DNA from: Candidatus Phytoplasma australasiaticum subsp. taiwanense
Lineage (GTDB): Bacteria; Bacillota_I; Bacilli_A; Acholeplasmatales; Acholeplasmataceae
Reading direction: 5' to 3'
DNA length: 64,000 bases
Assembly: GCA_001307505.2 (NCBI GenBank)
Contig: CP040925.1
Coordinates: forward strand, 372,001 to 436,000
Shown: positions 1 through 10,218 of the stretch, one piece after another
Numbering within the stretch: the first letter of the stretch is position 1
Layout: the number at the start of each line of letters is the position of its first letter
Translations under genes and position numbers: made by a program
The notes under the pieces: generated by a model
Told to the model about the DNA's origin: nothing
Database searches by the model: none
What the model saw: the letters and a program-made list of their open reading frames with translations, nothing else

Positions 1-85
1 AAAATAAATCGATTAATTGATAAATTTTATTTATTTATTATTAAAAATTAAAATATTAAATAATATCTAAGGAGTTTATAAGGAA

Positions 86-119
86 ATGCCTTTTATTAAA
101 AATATTATTGCTCGTGAAG
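86..119 (+). CDS. eno: enolase, exon 1 of 3
   Basis: This short first exon encodes the enolase N-terminus (MPFIKNIIARE plus one base of the next codon). The ATG at 86 has an AAGGAG-like site at 69-74. The frame stops making sense at 120, where a group II intron begins with GGGCG. Joining base 119 to 1168 gives the conserved start [14 protein letters not shown]. The last seven exon bases (113-119) pair with intron bases 392-398. Confidence 0.9.
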
Positions 120-1167
120 GGGCGCCAAAGAGGCCTAAATATCGCGTTATCTAACCAATAACCAGTGCAGAAAAACACTGAAAGGATAAGAATGGTTCAT
201 TAAACGAAAGAATAGTGAATTACAGCAGTTCTTAAAAGCGGGTTGCGACGAAGTAGTTAGTCAAAAAGATTCCGCCACCTAATAATCCCATGGATAAGCC
301 TGAAATGGCCTAAGAAGCTAAGAAGATGTAATTTAACCTGTTTCAACAAGCTACTGTAATAACCGAACAGTCCAGAATCTATCAATATAAACTTTACGTA
401 TTGGATAGTTTATTAGTTAAAAACCTGGAATCTCACCATTAGTAAATGGTCACTTCCCCTAACGGATTAAGGTCGATATTTAGAGTAACTTGGAGAATCC
501 TAAAAGCTAGTTATTAAATTAACTAATAATGAAATAAAAGTCATTAGGCTCAAGGATAAAGCGACTTTTTAGTAGTCGGAGGAGTAAAACTTAATTTGGA
601 ATAATTAAGTTAATCGCCCTCCCAAGATGAAGGTTAACGGCTTTTATAGGGCGAAAGAAGTCAGTAATTTATTGTTTATTCAATGATAATAAGGGAATTG
701 GTGTTTATGTCAACAACTATTTTTGATCCAGAAACTAAACTTTGGCGAACATTGAATATCATTCAAGATTGTTCATTAAATGTTCAACCAGAACTTAAAA
801 CGCTGGATTAATAATATAACTCAACAACTACTATCAAACGTTCAATCATATCACGGTCCATAAGGAATGTCGAATGGGAATATTGATAGTTAAAAACTAT
901 ATACGGTATTGGAAATCCTAAAAATTAAACAATACCACCATAAATAAGTCAATGACCTTTATTTAATCAACAAATACATAACATCAATATAGAATGATAA
1001 GGATAAACAACTAATTAGTGGTGACACAAAGTTAGTACTCAAAAGAGGATAAATTATGGCAAGCCGGATGCTTGGAAACTTGCTTGTCCGGTTTAGAAGG
1101 GGGCTTTTTTGTAATAGATAATCGAAATATAAATCGGGTTATTGAAACGCAAATATTCTATCCTTAT
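120..1167 (+). mobile_element. group II intron A1 in eno (remnant maturase ORF)
   Basis: The 1048-nt intron starts GGGCGCCAAAG and ends CTATCCTTAT. Domain V is the 34-nt hairpin at 1061-1094, with AGC triad and GAAA loop. An A lies eight bases from the 3' end, the expected branch point. EBS1 (392-398, CTTTACG) pairs with exon bases 113-119 (CGTGAAG) with one wobble. The intron keeps only the first 35 codons of the maturase gene (707-811, starting MSTTIFDPETKL), so it should be spliced in trans. The same deletion derivative occurs in yqeG (23133-24286). Confidence 0.92.
707..811 (+). pseudogene. remnant of intron maturase N-terminus
   Basis: A 34-residue frame (MSTTIFDPETKLWRTLN...) matches the N-terminus of the intron-encoded reverse transcriptase found in the sufS and alaS introns (MSTTVSPETKLSRTLN). 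It then hits a stop. An AAGGGA ribosome site precedes it. No catalytic motifs remain. Confidence 0.8.
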
Positions 1168-1405
1168 TTTTAGATTCAAGAGGAAATCCCACTGTCGAAG
1201 TAGAAGTATTTACAGTTTCTGGTGCATTCGGAAGAGCTTCAGTTCCTTCCGGAGCTTCTACAGGGGAACACGAAGCTCTTGAATTAAGAGATAATGATGT
1301 TCAAAGATTTTTAGGTAAAGGTGTATTAAAAGCAATTAAAAATATTCAAAATATTATTTCTTCAAAAATTATAGGTATGCCTGTAAATAATCAAGCGTTA
1401 ATTGA
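1168..1405 (+). CDS. eno: enolase, exon 2 of 3
   Basis: This exon encodes the N-terminal domain of enolase from [15 protein letters not shown] through the conserved SGASTG loop to NNQALI, ending inside an Asp codon (GA). It is flanked by two group II introns (120-1167 and 1406-2159). Joined to base 2160 it reads [12 protein letters not shown], as expected for enolase. Exon lengths 34, 238 and 1030 sum to 1302 nt, an exact 433-codon protein plus stop, the usual family length. Confidence 0.9.
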
Positions 1406-3189
<1,784 letters not shown>

Positions 3190-3240
3190 CTTTTTTCAAT
3201 TTATTTAATTTAAAGTTAAAACAAATAATCAAAAATTACT

Positions 3241-3267
3241 AAGATCAACTTTAAGTTGATCTTTTTT
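3241..3267 (+). terminator. intrinsic terminator after eno
   Basis: The hairpin AGATCAACT/AGTTGATCT is followed by a T run, 50 nt after the eno stop. Confidence 0.85.
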
Positions 3268-3307
3268 ATTTTTTGAAAATTTTTTAATCTTAATTAAATT
3301 AATAATA

Positions 3308-3336
3308 TTGACGAAAATATAAATGTTTGTTAGAAT
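3308..3336 (+). promoter_or_regulatory. sigma-70 type promoter
   Basis: TTGACG (3308-3313), a 17-nt spacer and TAGAAT (3331-3336) form one of the best promoter matches in the window. It lies downstream of the eno terminator and about 160 nt upstream of the gene at 3495. The rest of 3190-3494 holds the terminator and A+T-rich sequence with no convincing gene. Confidence 0.55.
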
Positions 3337-3494
3337 TAATTGTCATTATGAGAATCGCTGTTAATTTGAAAAAAAATAATTTCTTAAAACTATTTAATTA
3401 CTTTAAATTTTCTTTAAATAAAAAGTTAAAAATTATACATTTTAATAAAAATAATTAATATAAATATTTAATATAAACATGATAGGATGTAAAA

Positions 3495-3812
3495 ATGGAA
3501 AAAGAATATGTGATTAAAAGAAAAACATTGATTAAAATTGCAATTTTATTATTATTATTTATTTTAATTATTATTTTACTTGGTTCCAACTCTTATAAGA
3601 GATTCAATGAACCAACGAATAAACAAAAATATGATTATATAAAGGATTTTAATAAAAGTTTAAAATACTTGGATACAACAAATGGAAACAATAAATTTTA
3701 TATTATAAAATCTTCTTCCGAAAATCCATTATTATTAGATTTTTCGCTTAGCACAACATCAGATCGTAGTATAAAAGGGGAGAGTTATAATAGTTATTTA
3801 CTATTAAAATAA
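3495..3812 (+). CDS. small membrane-anchored protein, unknown function
   Basis: This is a 105-residue protein I do not recognise. Residues 1-11 are basic, 12-30 form a very hydrophobic segment (IAILLLLFILIIILL), and the remainder is polar with Ser/Thr and Lys. It is either a signal-anchored surface protein or a secreted protein whose signal peptide is not obviously cleaved. An AGGATG ribosome site precedes the ATG. A strong promoter lies upstream, and another single-segment protein follows in the same direction. Small exported proteins like this are common in phytoplasmas and include effectors, but nothing here proves that role. Confidence 0.6.
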   Translation: MEKEYVIKRKTLIKIAILLLLFILIIILLGSNSYKRFNEPTNKQKYDYIKDFNKSLKYLDTTNGNNKFYIIKSSSENPLLLDFSLSTTSDRSIKGESYNSYLLLK

Positions 3813-3829
3813 TTAAAATTAATTATAAT

Positions 3830-3858
3830 TTTTCAATAATATCAAAATATGTTACAAT
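3830..3858 (+). promoter_or_regulatory. possible promoter of the 3927 gene
   Basis: TTTTCA (3830-3835), a 17-nt spacer and TACAAT (3853-3858) lie 70 nt upstream of the coding start. Confidence 0.35.
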
Positions 3859-3926
3859 AATCATGAACACCAATGTTGTTTTACTATAAATTAAATATCA
3901 GAATATTATAAGGGGGATAAAATATT

Positions 3927-4526
3927 TTGAAAAATAAAATTAAACAACTAAGGTTTATTCCCGGTTTATTATCATTATTATTTGTAGCGTTATGCTATAT
4001 TATAATGAATAATAATATTTTATTAGCTCATTTAATGAATAACAGTGCCATGTTATCGGATTCGGTAGCTTTAACTAATCAAGATATTAACGATCTCAAT
4101 AATGAACAAAAATTAAAATTATTGAAAATTTTTTATCAATATAATAATAAATTAAGCGCATCTAAACCTGTTGTAAATTCAATTTCAGAACTTGAAGAAG
4201 CAGTTTGTTGTCAATCTTTAGATAATTTAGTTTCAATAAATCAAAATACCTTTTACTCTGATACTGATGATATCACTCAATTACATAATATTGCGGCAAG
4301 CGCAAAAGATATTATAACATCAAGTTCACATGATTCATATTTATCAACGATTCAAGTAAATAATTTAAAAGATATAGAAACGTGGAATCAACTTTTATCT
4401 AATTGTTGTAGAGATATTGTTGAAGCTTTGACTCAATTAATTTTGACTTATAATTTTGGCATGCTTTTAAAATTAGCAGCTCAAACACCAGGTATAGTAG
4501 CACTTACTATCTCAAATATGACATAA
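3927..4526 (+). CDS. membrane-anchored surface protein candidate, unknown
   Basis: This 199-residue protein is not recognised. A TTG start is chosen because a strong AAGGGGG ribosome site (about 3910-3916) sits at the right distance. Residues 11-34 form a membrane segment (FIPGLLSLLFVALCYIIM). It is followed by an acidic, Asn- and Ser-rich domain with two Cys-Cys pairs (VCCQ, NCCRD) and a hydrophobic C-terminus. One N-terminal anchor with a large outside domain is also the layout of phytoplasma immunodominant membrane proteins, but I see no sequence motif that assigns it to one. A bidirectional terminator separates it from glnS. Confidence 0.6.
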   Translation: MKNKIKQLRFIPGLLSLLFVALCYIIMNNNILLAHLMNNSAMLSDSVALTNQDINDLNNEQKLKLLKIFYQYNNKLSASKPVVNSISELEEAVCCQSLDNLVSINQNTFYSDTDDITQLHNIAASAKDIITSSSHDSYLSTIQVNNLKDIETWNQLLSNCCRDIVEALTQLILTYNFGMLLKLAAQTPGIVALTISNMT

Positions 4527-4542
4527 TAGTTTTTATTCAATG

Positions 4543-4589
4543 AAAAAAACTCTCAGAATTTATAATATATATTTTCTGGGAGTTTTTTT
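4543..4589. terminator. bidirectional intrinsic terminator
   Basis: Inverted repeat AAAACTCTCAGAA / TTCTGGGAGTTTT with A and T tracts on both sides, between the convergent gene at 3927 and glnS. Confidence 0.8.
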
Positions 4590-4631
4590 AAATAATTATT
4601 AAAATTTTGTTAATTTATTTTAAATTAAAAT

Positions 4632-6263
4632 TTAATATTTTATATTTTTTTTTAAAGCTACAATTTCATTAAAATTTCTTATTTGATTATTTTTGTGTTC
4701 TAAATTGAAAAAACCATGTCTAATAAATTGAAATTTTTCTAAATTATTTTTAAAATCTAAAGTATTTTCTATAAAACCTTTTTTTTGTACCCAAGAGTTA
4801 AAATTAAAAAAAAATTTAATTTCTTCAGGTTTTTGCTTATTTAATTCATAGGTATTCTTTAATAATAAATCTTGATAAAAATTAAAAGTTGCTTCTGAAG
4901 AATTCTCAATAGTTAGGAAATGAATAGTACCATTAGGTTTACGTTGGTTAAAACCACTACCACTTTTAGTGATTGGATCGTAAGTCGCTAAAATTTCTAT
5001 AATTTCTCCGGATTCATTAGTTATTATTTTATAAGCTTTAATAAAGTAAAAATATAAAAGTCTAACTTCTCCATTTAAAAATAATCTTTTAAAATCTTTA
5101 TTAGGTTTATTTATTTCAAAATCGCTATGTTCTATATAAATATTACGTGAAAAAAAAACTTTTCTTTTGGTTTGTTCATTATTTTTATAATAAGGTATTT
5201 CGCGATATTCTATTTTATTTTCAGGATAATTGGTAATAGTTATTTTTAAAGGTTTGATAATAGCGATTATAGTTTTAGTTTTTAATTGTAAATCGTTTCT
5301 TAAACAGGCGTCTAACATATTTTTATCAATATTACTATTTATTTTGGAAAGACCAGCTTCTATAATAAAATTTTTAATTGCCAAAGGAGTTAATCCACGA
5401 TTTCTCAAACCTATTAAAGTTGGCATACGTGGATCATCCCAACCTTGTACTAAATTATAATCAACTAATAATTTCAGAATTCTTTTGCTTAAACAAGTAC
5501 CAACAATATTTAATCGACCAAATTCAATTTGTTGCGGAATGTGAATCATTTCGGTTTCTTTAATAATCCAATTATAAAGCGGACGATGATCTTCGAATTC
5601 TAAAGAGCATAGTGAATGGGTAATTTTTTCCACAGAATCAGCTAAAGGATGAGCAAAATCATAAGTAGGATAAATATAATAATGTTGTTGTTTTAAACTT
5701 TTAGTATTCAAAATTCTATATAAAACTGGATCTCTTAAATTAATATTTGGGCTAGACATATCAATTTTCGCTCTTAATACTTTTGCTCCTATTTGGAATT
5801 TACCTTGAGCCATTTGAATAAATAGTTTTAAGTTTTCTGATATAGATCGATTTCGATAAGGAGAACATTGTTGCATTTCTCTTGTTTTTTTTAACTCTTC
5901 TGTGTTTAAATCATCTACGAAAGCTTTGTTTTTTTGTATTAATAAAATAGCTTTTTGATATATTATTTCGAAATAATCTGAGGTAAAAAAAATTTTATCC
6001 GGTTTATAACCTAACCAATTTATATCTTTTTGAATATTTTCAATATAAATAGATTTCTCACGTATTGGATTAGTATCATCATACCTTAAATATGTTTTTC
6101 CTTGAAATAATTTGGCTAATTCAAAATTAATAATGATAGCTCTAGCATGTCCTAAATGTAAAAAACCGTTTGGTTCAGGAGGAAAACGAGTGATAATTTC
6201 AGATATTTTATTTTGTTGCAAATCCTTTTTCATAATAGTTTTGATAAAATTAGAGATTATCAT
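4632..6263 (-). CDS. glnS: glutaminyl-tRNA synthetase
   Basis: This class I synthetase charges tRNA-Gln directly with glutamine, and a tRNA-Gln(UUG) gene is present at 59738. The N-terminus reads RFPPEPNGFLHLGHARAI, containing the HIGH motif (HLGH) and the Pro-Glu-Pro signature that separates GlnRS from GluRS. The KMSKS-like loop is CLSKRIL. The beta-barrel anticodon domain follows. The frame is open 18 codons further upstream, but an AAGGAG site at 6277-6283 points to the ATG at 6261-6263, giving about 543 residues, near the usual length. It stands alone, with a terminator after it. Confidence 0.92.
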   Translation of the reverse strand: MIISNFIKTIMKKDLQQNKISEIITRFPPEPNGFLHLGHARAIIINFELAKLFQGKTYLRYDDTNPIREKSIYIENIQKDINWLGYKPDKIFFTSDYFEIIYQKAILLIQKNKAFVDDLNTEELKKTREMQQCSPYRNRSISENLKLFIQMAQGKFQIGAKVLRAKIDMSSPNINLRDPVLYRILNTKSLKQQHYYIYPTYDFAHPLADSVEKITHSLCSLEFEDHRPLYNWIIKETEMIHIPQQIEFGRLNIVGTCLSKRILKLLVDYNLVQGWDDPRMPTLIGLRNRGLTPLAIKNFIIEAGLSKINSNIDKNMLDACLRNDLQLKTKTIIAIIKPLKITITNYPENKIEYREIPYYKNNEQTKRKVFFSRNIYIEHSDFEINKPNKDFKRLFLNGEVRLLYFYFIKAYKIITNESGEIIEILATYDPITKSGSGFNQRKPNGTIHFLTIENSSEATFNFYQDLLLKNTYELNKQKPEEIKFFFNFNSWVQKKGFIENTLDFKNNLEKFQFIRHGFFNLEHKNNQIRNFNEIVALKKNIKY

Positions 6264-7007
6264 AAAATATTTTTTTCTCCTTTTTATTTTTATAAAATTA
6301 ATTATTACTTGATGCAATTTATTTTTTTATTCTATATAGTATTATCTTTTTTTAAGTTTTTAAGATTAATTAATATAAATTATTAAATCTATAATGTATT
6401 AAGATAACTAAAGATATGATTAATTAAGCTCAATATTGTAATATTTAAATTTTGGTTTTGTATAATAATTTATTTTAGTTATAGGATTGCTTTTTGTAAT
6501 TTATGGCAATTATATATCAATAATATCTTGTTTTTCGCACATTAATTAATGTTATGCATTTTACTATTTAAAAAATTATTTTTTTGTTATTAATTACAAA
6601 CTATAAAAAATTTTTTTAATTAGTGATTTCTTGTTTTTAATTTTATCGATTATTTTTTCTTTTATTTATTATTTAGGAAATAATGTTGCTGGATAGTTTT
6701 CAAATAATTTTTTATTAATTTGCCGAAGTTTTTTGTCAAGTCATAAAATTATAGGCATATTTTATGATGATTTAAGTTATATATAACATATCTAAATAGA
6801 GATGTAATATAATAATTATATAATTTATTTTTAGTATTTTTACTTATAAAAAATAAAATTTAACAAAATATATCCAATAAATAGATTTTTCGATTAATTT
6901 TTATTAAAAATGAATATAAAAGTAATTAAGGTAGTTTTTTTTAAATATTTTTAGTATACTAAAGTAAGCGTTTTTTAAAAATTTTATTTTTTCAGGAGTC
7001 ATCTTAA
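6264..7007. other. A+T-rich intergenic region with a palindrome
   Basis: No gene is seen in these 740 bases between the divergent glnS and the gene at 7008. A perfect 12-bp palindrome TTAGTATACTAA lies at 6951-6962 and overlaps a possible -10 box (TATACT). It could be an operator for the small secreted protein downstream. Confidence 0.4.
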
Positions 7008-7196
7008 ATGTATATTAAATTGATAAGTCGTGTTACTTTTTTATTAATATTATTTATTATTTTATTTGTGATAAAAAATGAATCAAATGCTAATATTGAC
7101 AACAATAACGAAGATAATTATATAACATCTCTTGAAGAAATTCGAAAAACTTGGCGTAGCCTTGATCCGGAAAAAAATAAAAAAGATAATTCATAA
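7008..7196 (+). CDS. small secreted peptide, effector candidate
   Basis: This is a 62-residue protein. Residues 1-28 look like a Sec signal peptide: basic start, hydrophobic core LLILFIILFVI, cleavage after SNA. The mature peptide of about 34 residues is acidic then basic and contains EEIRKTWRSLDPEK. The overall plan resembles phytoplasma secreted effectors of the TENGU size class, although the sequence is not one I recognise. A CAGGAG site precedes the ATG. A palindrome overlaps the probable promoter, and a strong terminator follows, so it is a free-standing transcription unit. Confidence 0.6.
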   Translation: MYIKLISRVTFLLILFIILFVIKNESNANIDNNNEDNYITSLEEIRKTWRSLDPEKNKKDNS

Positions 7197-7260
7197 AAAA
7201 TAAAGTAAATTTTAGGAAAATATTATAAAAATTTTTAAAAAAATAGATTATAATCATAAT

Positions 7261-7324
7261 AGAGAGATCATTTTTTTATGACAATTGTTAAAAATTGTCA
7301 TTAAATTATGATCTCTCTTTTTAA
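7261..7324. terminator. bidirectional terminator with nested hairpin
   Basis: AGAGAGATCAT (7261-7271) pairs with ATGATCTCTCT (7308-7318). Inside it is a second hairpin, ATGACAATT/AATTGTCAT. The T tract serves the plus-strand gene, and the element also lies at the 3' end of the minus-strand hydrolase gene. Confidence 0.8.
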
Positions 7325-7348
7325 TTTATATTCAGAGTAGTTTTATTT

Positions 7349-8293
7349 TTATATAGATATTCGATTATTTAACCATTCTAAAATATCTTTATATATTGAA
7401 GTATAAAAATTATTATTTAATAAATTATGATTACTTGTGGAATATAATTTTAAAGTTTTATCAGGACTTTTGATTAATTCAAATAACTCTTTACTATGTG
7501 TATAATCAATAATATTATCTTTTTTTCCGTGTAATAATAAAATAGGTTTAGGATAGTAGAATTCATAATTAATTAAATTTTTTTGAAATTGTGTAATCAT
7601 TAAAATCATAGTATTATAGATAAATCTAGTTGTAACAGTAGTAATTCTATTACTAATTTCTTCTAATCTTAAAGTTAATCTTTCGGATTCGGCATAATTA
7701 TCCATGATGATAATTTTTTCATTTTGATTAATGCTCTTTGATTCTAAAATTTTTTTAGTTTTGTTCAAAATTTTTGAATATGTAGCGGTATTTATAACTC
7801 CATCTATATCTTGGAATTTATAAACGTAGCAATTATTAATAATACTTCCTAATGAATGACCTAATAAAAAGATTTTTAAATTGTTTTGTCTTTTTAAAAA
7901 CGTTATAATTTTATGCAAATCATTTATAAAAATTTTGTCATCTTCGATATCTCCTAAATTATCGTGATTTTGTATACTTTGACCATGATTTCTTAAATCA
8001 TATGTTATAGTATTATAATTATTTGCGTTTAGAAAATTAGTTAATCTTTCATATTCTTGAGAACTTTCTCCGATATCATGTGTAATGATGATGTTCGCTT
8101 TAGCTTTTTGAGGTTCCATAGCGTTTTTAACATTAACATATAGATTAGTATTATGATATCCTAATAAATAAAAATTAGAAAATTTTAGTATTTTAAAAAC
8201 AAAAATTAAACAAATTGTCGTTTTAAATAAAATATTAAATATCAAATTATTATGTTTTTTATTTTTATTATTGAATTGTTTTTGATAATACAT
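7349..8293 (-). CDS. membrane-anchored alpha/beta hydrolase (lysophospholipase-like)
   Basis: This 314-residue protein has an N-terminal membrane segment (about 18-45) and an alpha/beta-hydrolase domain. Visible parts are the nucleophile elbow GHSLGS, the oxyanion region HDIGESS, the strand TYDLRNHGQS, an acid in LLHGKKDNIIDY, and a likely catalytic His in STSNHNLL. This fits the serine aminopeptidase/monoglyceride-lipase group. The substrate is unknown, but lipid or lysophospholipid turnover at the membrane is plausible. A GGGAGA site lies upstream of the ATG. Confidence 0.8.
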   Translation of the reverse strand: MYYQKQFNNKNKKHNNLIFNILFKTTICLIFVFKILKFSNFYLLGYHNTNLYVNVKNAMEPQKAKANIIITHDIGESSQEYERLTNFLNANNYNTITYDLRNHGQSIQNHDNLGDIEDDKIFINDLHKIITFLKRQNNLKIFLLGHSLGSIINNCYVYKFQDIDGVINTATYSKILNKTKKILESKSINQNEKIIIMDNYAESERLTLRLEEISNRITTVTTRFIYNTMILMITQFQKNLINYEFYYPKPILLLHGKKDNIIDYTHSKELFELIKSPDKTLKLYSTSNHNLLNNNFYTSIYKDILEWLNNRISI

Positions 8294-8624
8294 CTTAAAA
8301 ATCTTTCTCCCATTTGAAAATAATTTTATGACTAAAAAATATTTTTTAATAATGAATTGGATATATTAAAAATTTAATAATATAAAGATAGATAAAAAAT
8401 TAATAACAATTTACAAATTTTTATTTAATTAATGAAACTTAATTACAACTTATTAATCAATTAATATAATAACTAATAATTTCAAAATAAAATATAATTA
8501 TTAAGATTTTTTATTATTTTTTTCATAAATATAAAAAAATTAAATATATAATGATTAAAAATAAATAAAATAAATTTAAAACTTTATTTTTGGTTTATTA
8601 AAACTAAAAAATATTAAGTTAATT
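8294..8624. other. A+T-rich intergenic region, nothing recognised
   Basis: There is no open frame, RNA gene or clear hairpin in these 330 bases upstream of the hydrolase gene. Confidence 0.5.
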
Positions 8625-9212
8625 TTATTTTTTTCTAACTTTTATGCGATAATCATAATCATCACTATAACTTAATTTATATGCGATAAAATAAATTTGA
8701 AAAGTAAATGCATAATGTTCTCTATTTTTCCGAAAACCAAATTTTAATGGAATAAAAGTTTCTCCTATTAAAATGTTATGATTTAATATTTTTTCCACAT
8801 TATGAATTGTGATTAATCCATCACTTTTATTAAATTCAATATTGGAATTTTGTTCATAAACAAAATTTTCTTTTAAAGCTTTGTCAATTTCTAATTTGCA
8901 AGATCCTACTAAATAATAAGGCAATTTAATCAAAAAACGATACAAAGATGTTTTCTCTTTTATTATATTAATCAAATTAAAAGACATAGATTTAGATTCT
9001 GAATTATCAGGTATATGCATAAAAGGAATTTTAGAAATTTTTTTTGATATTGGAAAAAAAAATATTATAAAATAACTTAATATAATTAAGAACCAAATCA
9101 ATACTATTTGGATAAATATATTGTAATTGTTTTTTTTTTGTTCATATTGTTCATATTTTTGCCATTTCTCCTGATATATCACCCATTTGAACAAAATATT
9201 CCGGGTAGACAA
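8625..9212 (-). CDS. unknown membrane protein, possibly the broken tail of the gene upstream
   Basis: The open frame codes about 195 residues with one strong membrane segment (IFIQIVLIWFLIILSYFIIFFF, near 31-55) and a polar C-terminal domain. The only start near its beginning is TTG, without a good ribosome site. It is in the same reading frame as the upstream gene (9228-9893), separated from it by a single TAA and five sense codons. The two may therefore be one ancestral gene of roughly 420 codons cut by a nonsense mutation, or two genes. Function unknown. Confidence 0.45.
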   Translation of the reverse strand: MSTRNILFKWVIYQEKWQKYEQYEQKKNNYNIFIQIVLIWFLIILSYFIIFFFPISKKISKIPFMHIPDNSESKSMSFNLINIIKEKTSLYRFLIKLPYYLVGSCKLEIDKALKENFVYEQNSNIEFNKSDGLITIHNVEKILNHNILIGETFIPLKFGFRKNREHYAFTFQIYFIAYKLSYSDDYDYRIKVRKK

Positions 9213-9227
9213 TAAGTTTTTGTGTTT

Positions 9228-9893
9228 TTATTTTTTTGAAAATGATAATTTCACTTCATTTAATTCTTTGCAAATTTTATCTAACCAATCAGGAACAGAT
9301 TGATCTAATAAGTATTTGAGTGCATGAAAAAAACAATAACCATCCCCAGGAGTGTCACTCGAATGTTTAATATAAAAATGTTGATTGTTATAATTTTGCA
9401 TATCTAATGTAATAATGGAATTATTTGATATCTCATATAAAGACTTTACTTCTGCTAAAAAACTTGTAGATGGTTTAATTACTCTGATTTTCAATATTAT
9501 TGTTTTATTTATTTTTTTAGATAAAAAATCAATAGTGCTTTGTATCAAAAATGTTTCTGCAGTGTTTAATGATCTATTAAAAATTTTTTCTTCAATTTGT
9601 GTTATGTTCAAAGTTTCATCATTAGCCAACTGGTTATATTGTTCGCGTAAATTTTCATCTTTTAATCCTATTTTAAAATGTTCAAATCCTAGATAAGCTA
9701 ATTTTTCAACTAATTTACGATTTTCCAAATCTTGATCATAGATCCTTCGATAAGAATAATTATCATAATTCGATGTTTGTTTTTCTTTTGTTTTATATAC
9801 CAAACGATGGCCAATAATAAAAATTATGATTAATGACCATAAAAGCGCAAACATAACGAAAATAATTTTAAATTTTTTTTTAATATTAAACAT
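9228..9893 (-). CDS. signal-anchored protein with OTU-like cysteine protease motif
   Basis: This is a 221-residue protein. Residues 9-29 form a membrane or signal segment. A helical Asn/Glu-rich middle follows, and near residue 180 lies GDGYCFFHAL, which matches the catalytic DGxCxF motif of OTU deubiquitinases. The usual OTU fold has another 100 or more residues after this Cys, ending in a His, but only about 35 follow here before the stop. A candidate His (QHFYIKH) lies just before the Cys, so a permuted or truncated domain is possible. The frame continues in 8625-9212 after one TAA. A role as an exported host-directed enzyme is inference. Confidence 0.5.
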   Translation of the reverse strand: MFNIKKKFKIIFVMFALLWSLIIIFIIGHRLVYKTKEKQTSNYDNYSYRRIYDQDLENRKLVEKLAYLGFEHFKIGLKDENLREQYNQLANDETLNITQIEEKIFNRSLNTAETFLIQSTIDFLSKKINKTIILKIRVIKPSTSFLAEVKSLYEISNNSIITLDMQNYNNQHFYIKHSSDTPGDGYCFFHALKYLLDQSVPDWLDKICKELNEVKLSFSKK

Positions 9894-10218
9894 ATTTTTT
9901 AAGTTTATTTAACCATTTTCCTTTCACGTTATTAAATTAATTTTCTTATTGGTTATCTAAAATAATTTTTAAATTTAATTAAAAAAATTAATTTATAATA
10001 ATTAAATATAATGAATAATAGTTTTTTATAACTATATAAAAAAGATTAAAAAAATAATTCAAATAATTTAGCGAATTTATTATTATAAATAAATTAATTT
10101 TATGCATTTAGAAAATTTTATTTTTAAAAATAAAAATAAAATATTTTTTATTAATTAGTTAATTAAATAATTATTAAATATTTTAAATAAATATTTTTTG
10201 TAGAGGTTTTTGTAATAT
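9894..10218. other. A+T-rich divergent intergenic region
   Basis: No gene is seen. The region presumably holds the promoters for the divergent genes at 9893 (-) and 10219 (+), but no convincing -35/-10 pair is identified. Confidence 0.4.

Noticed and set aside
3348-3458. 36-codon frame MRIAVNLKKNNF downstream of a good promoter
   Set aside because: No ribosome binding site and no family; too short to support.
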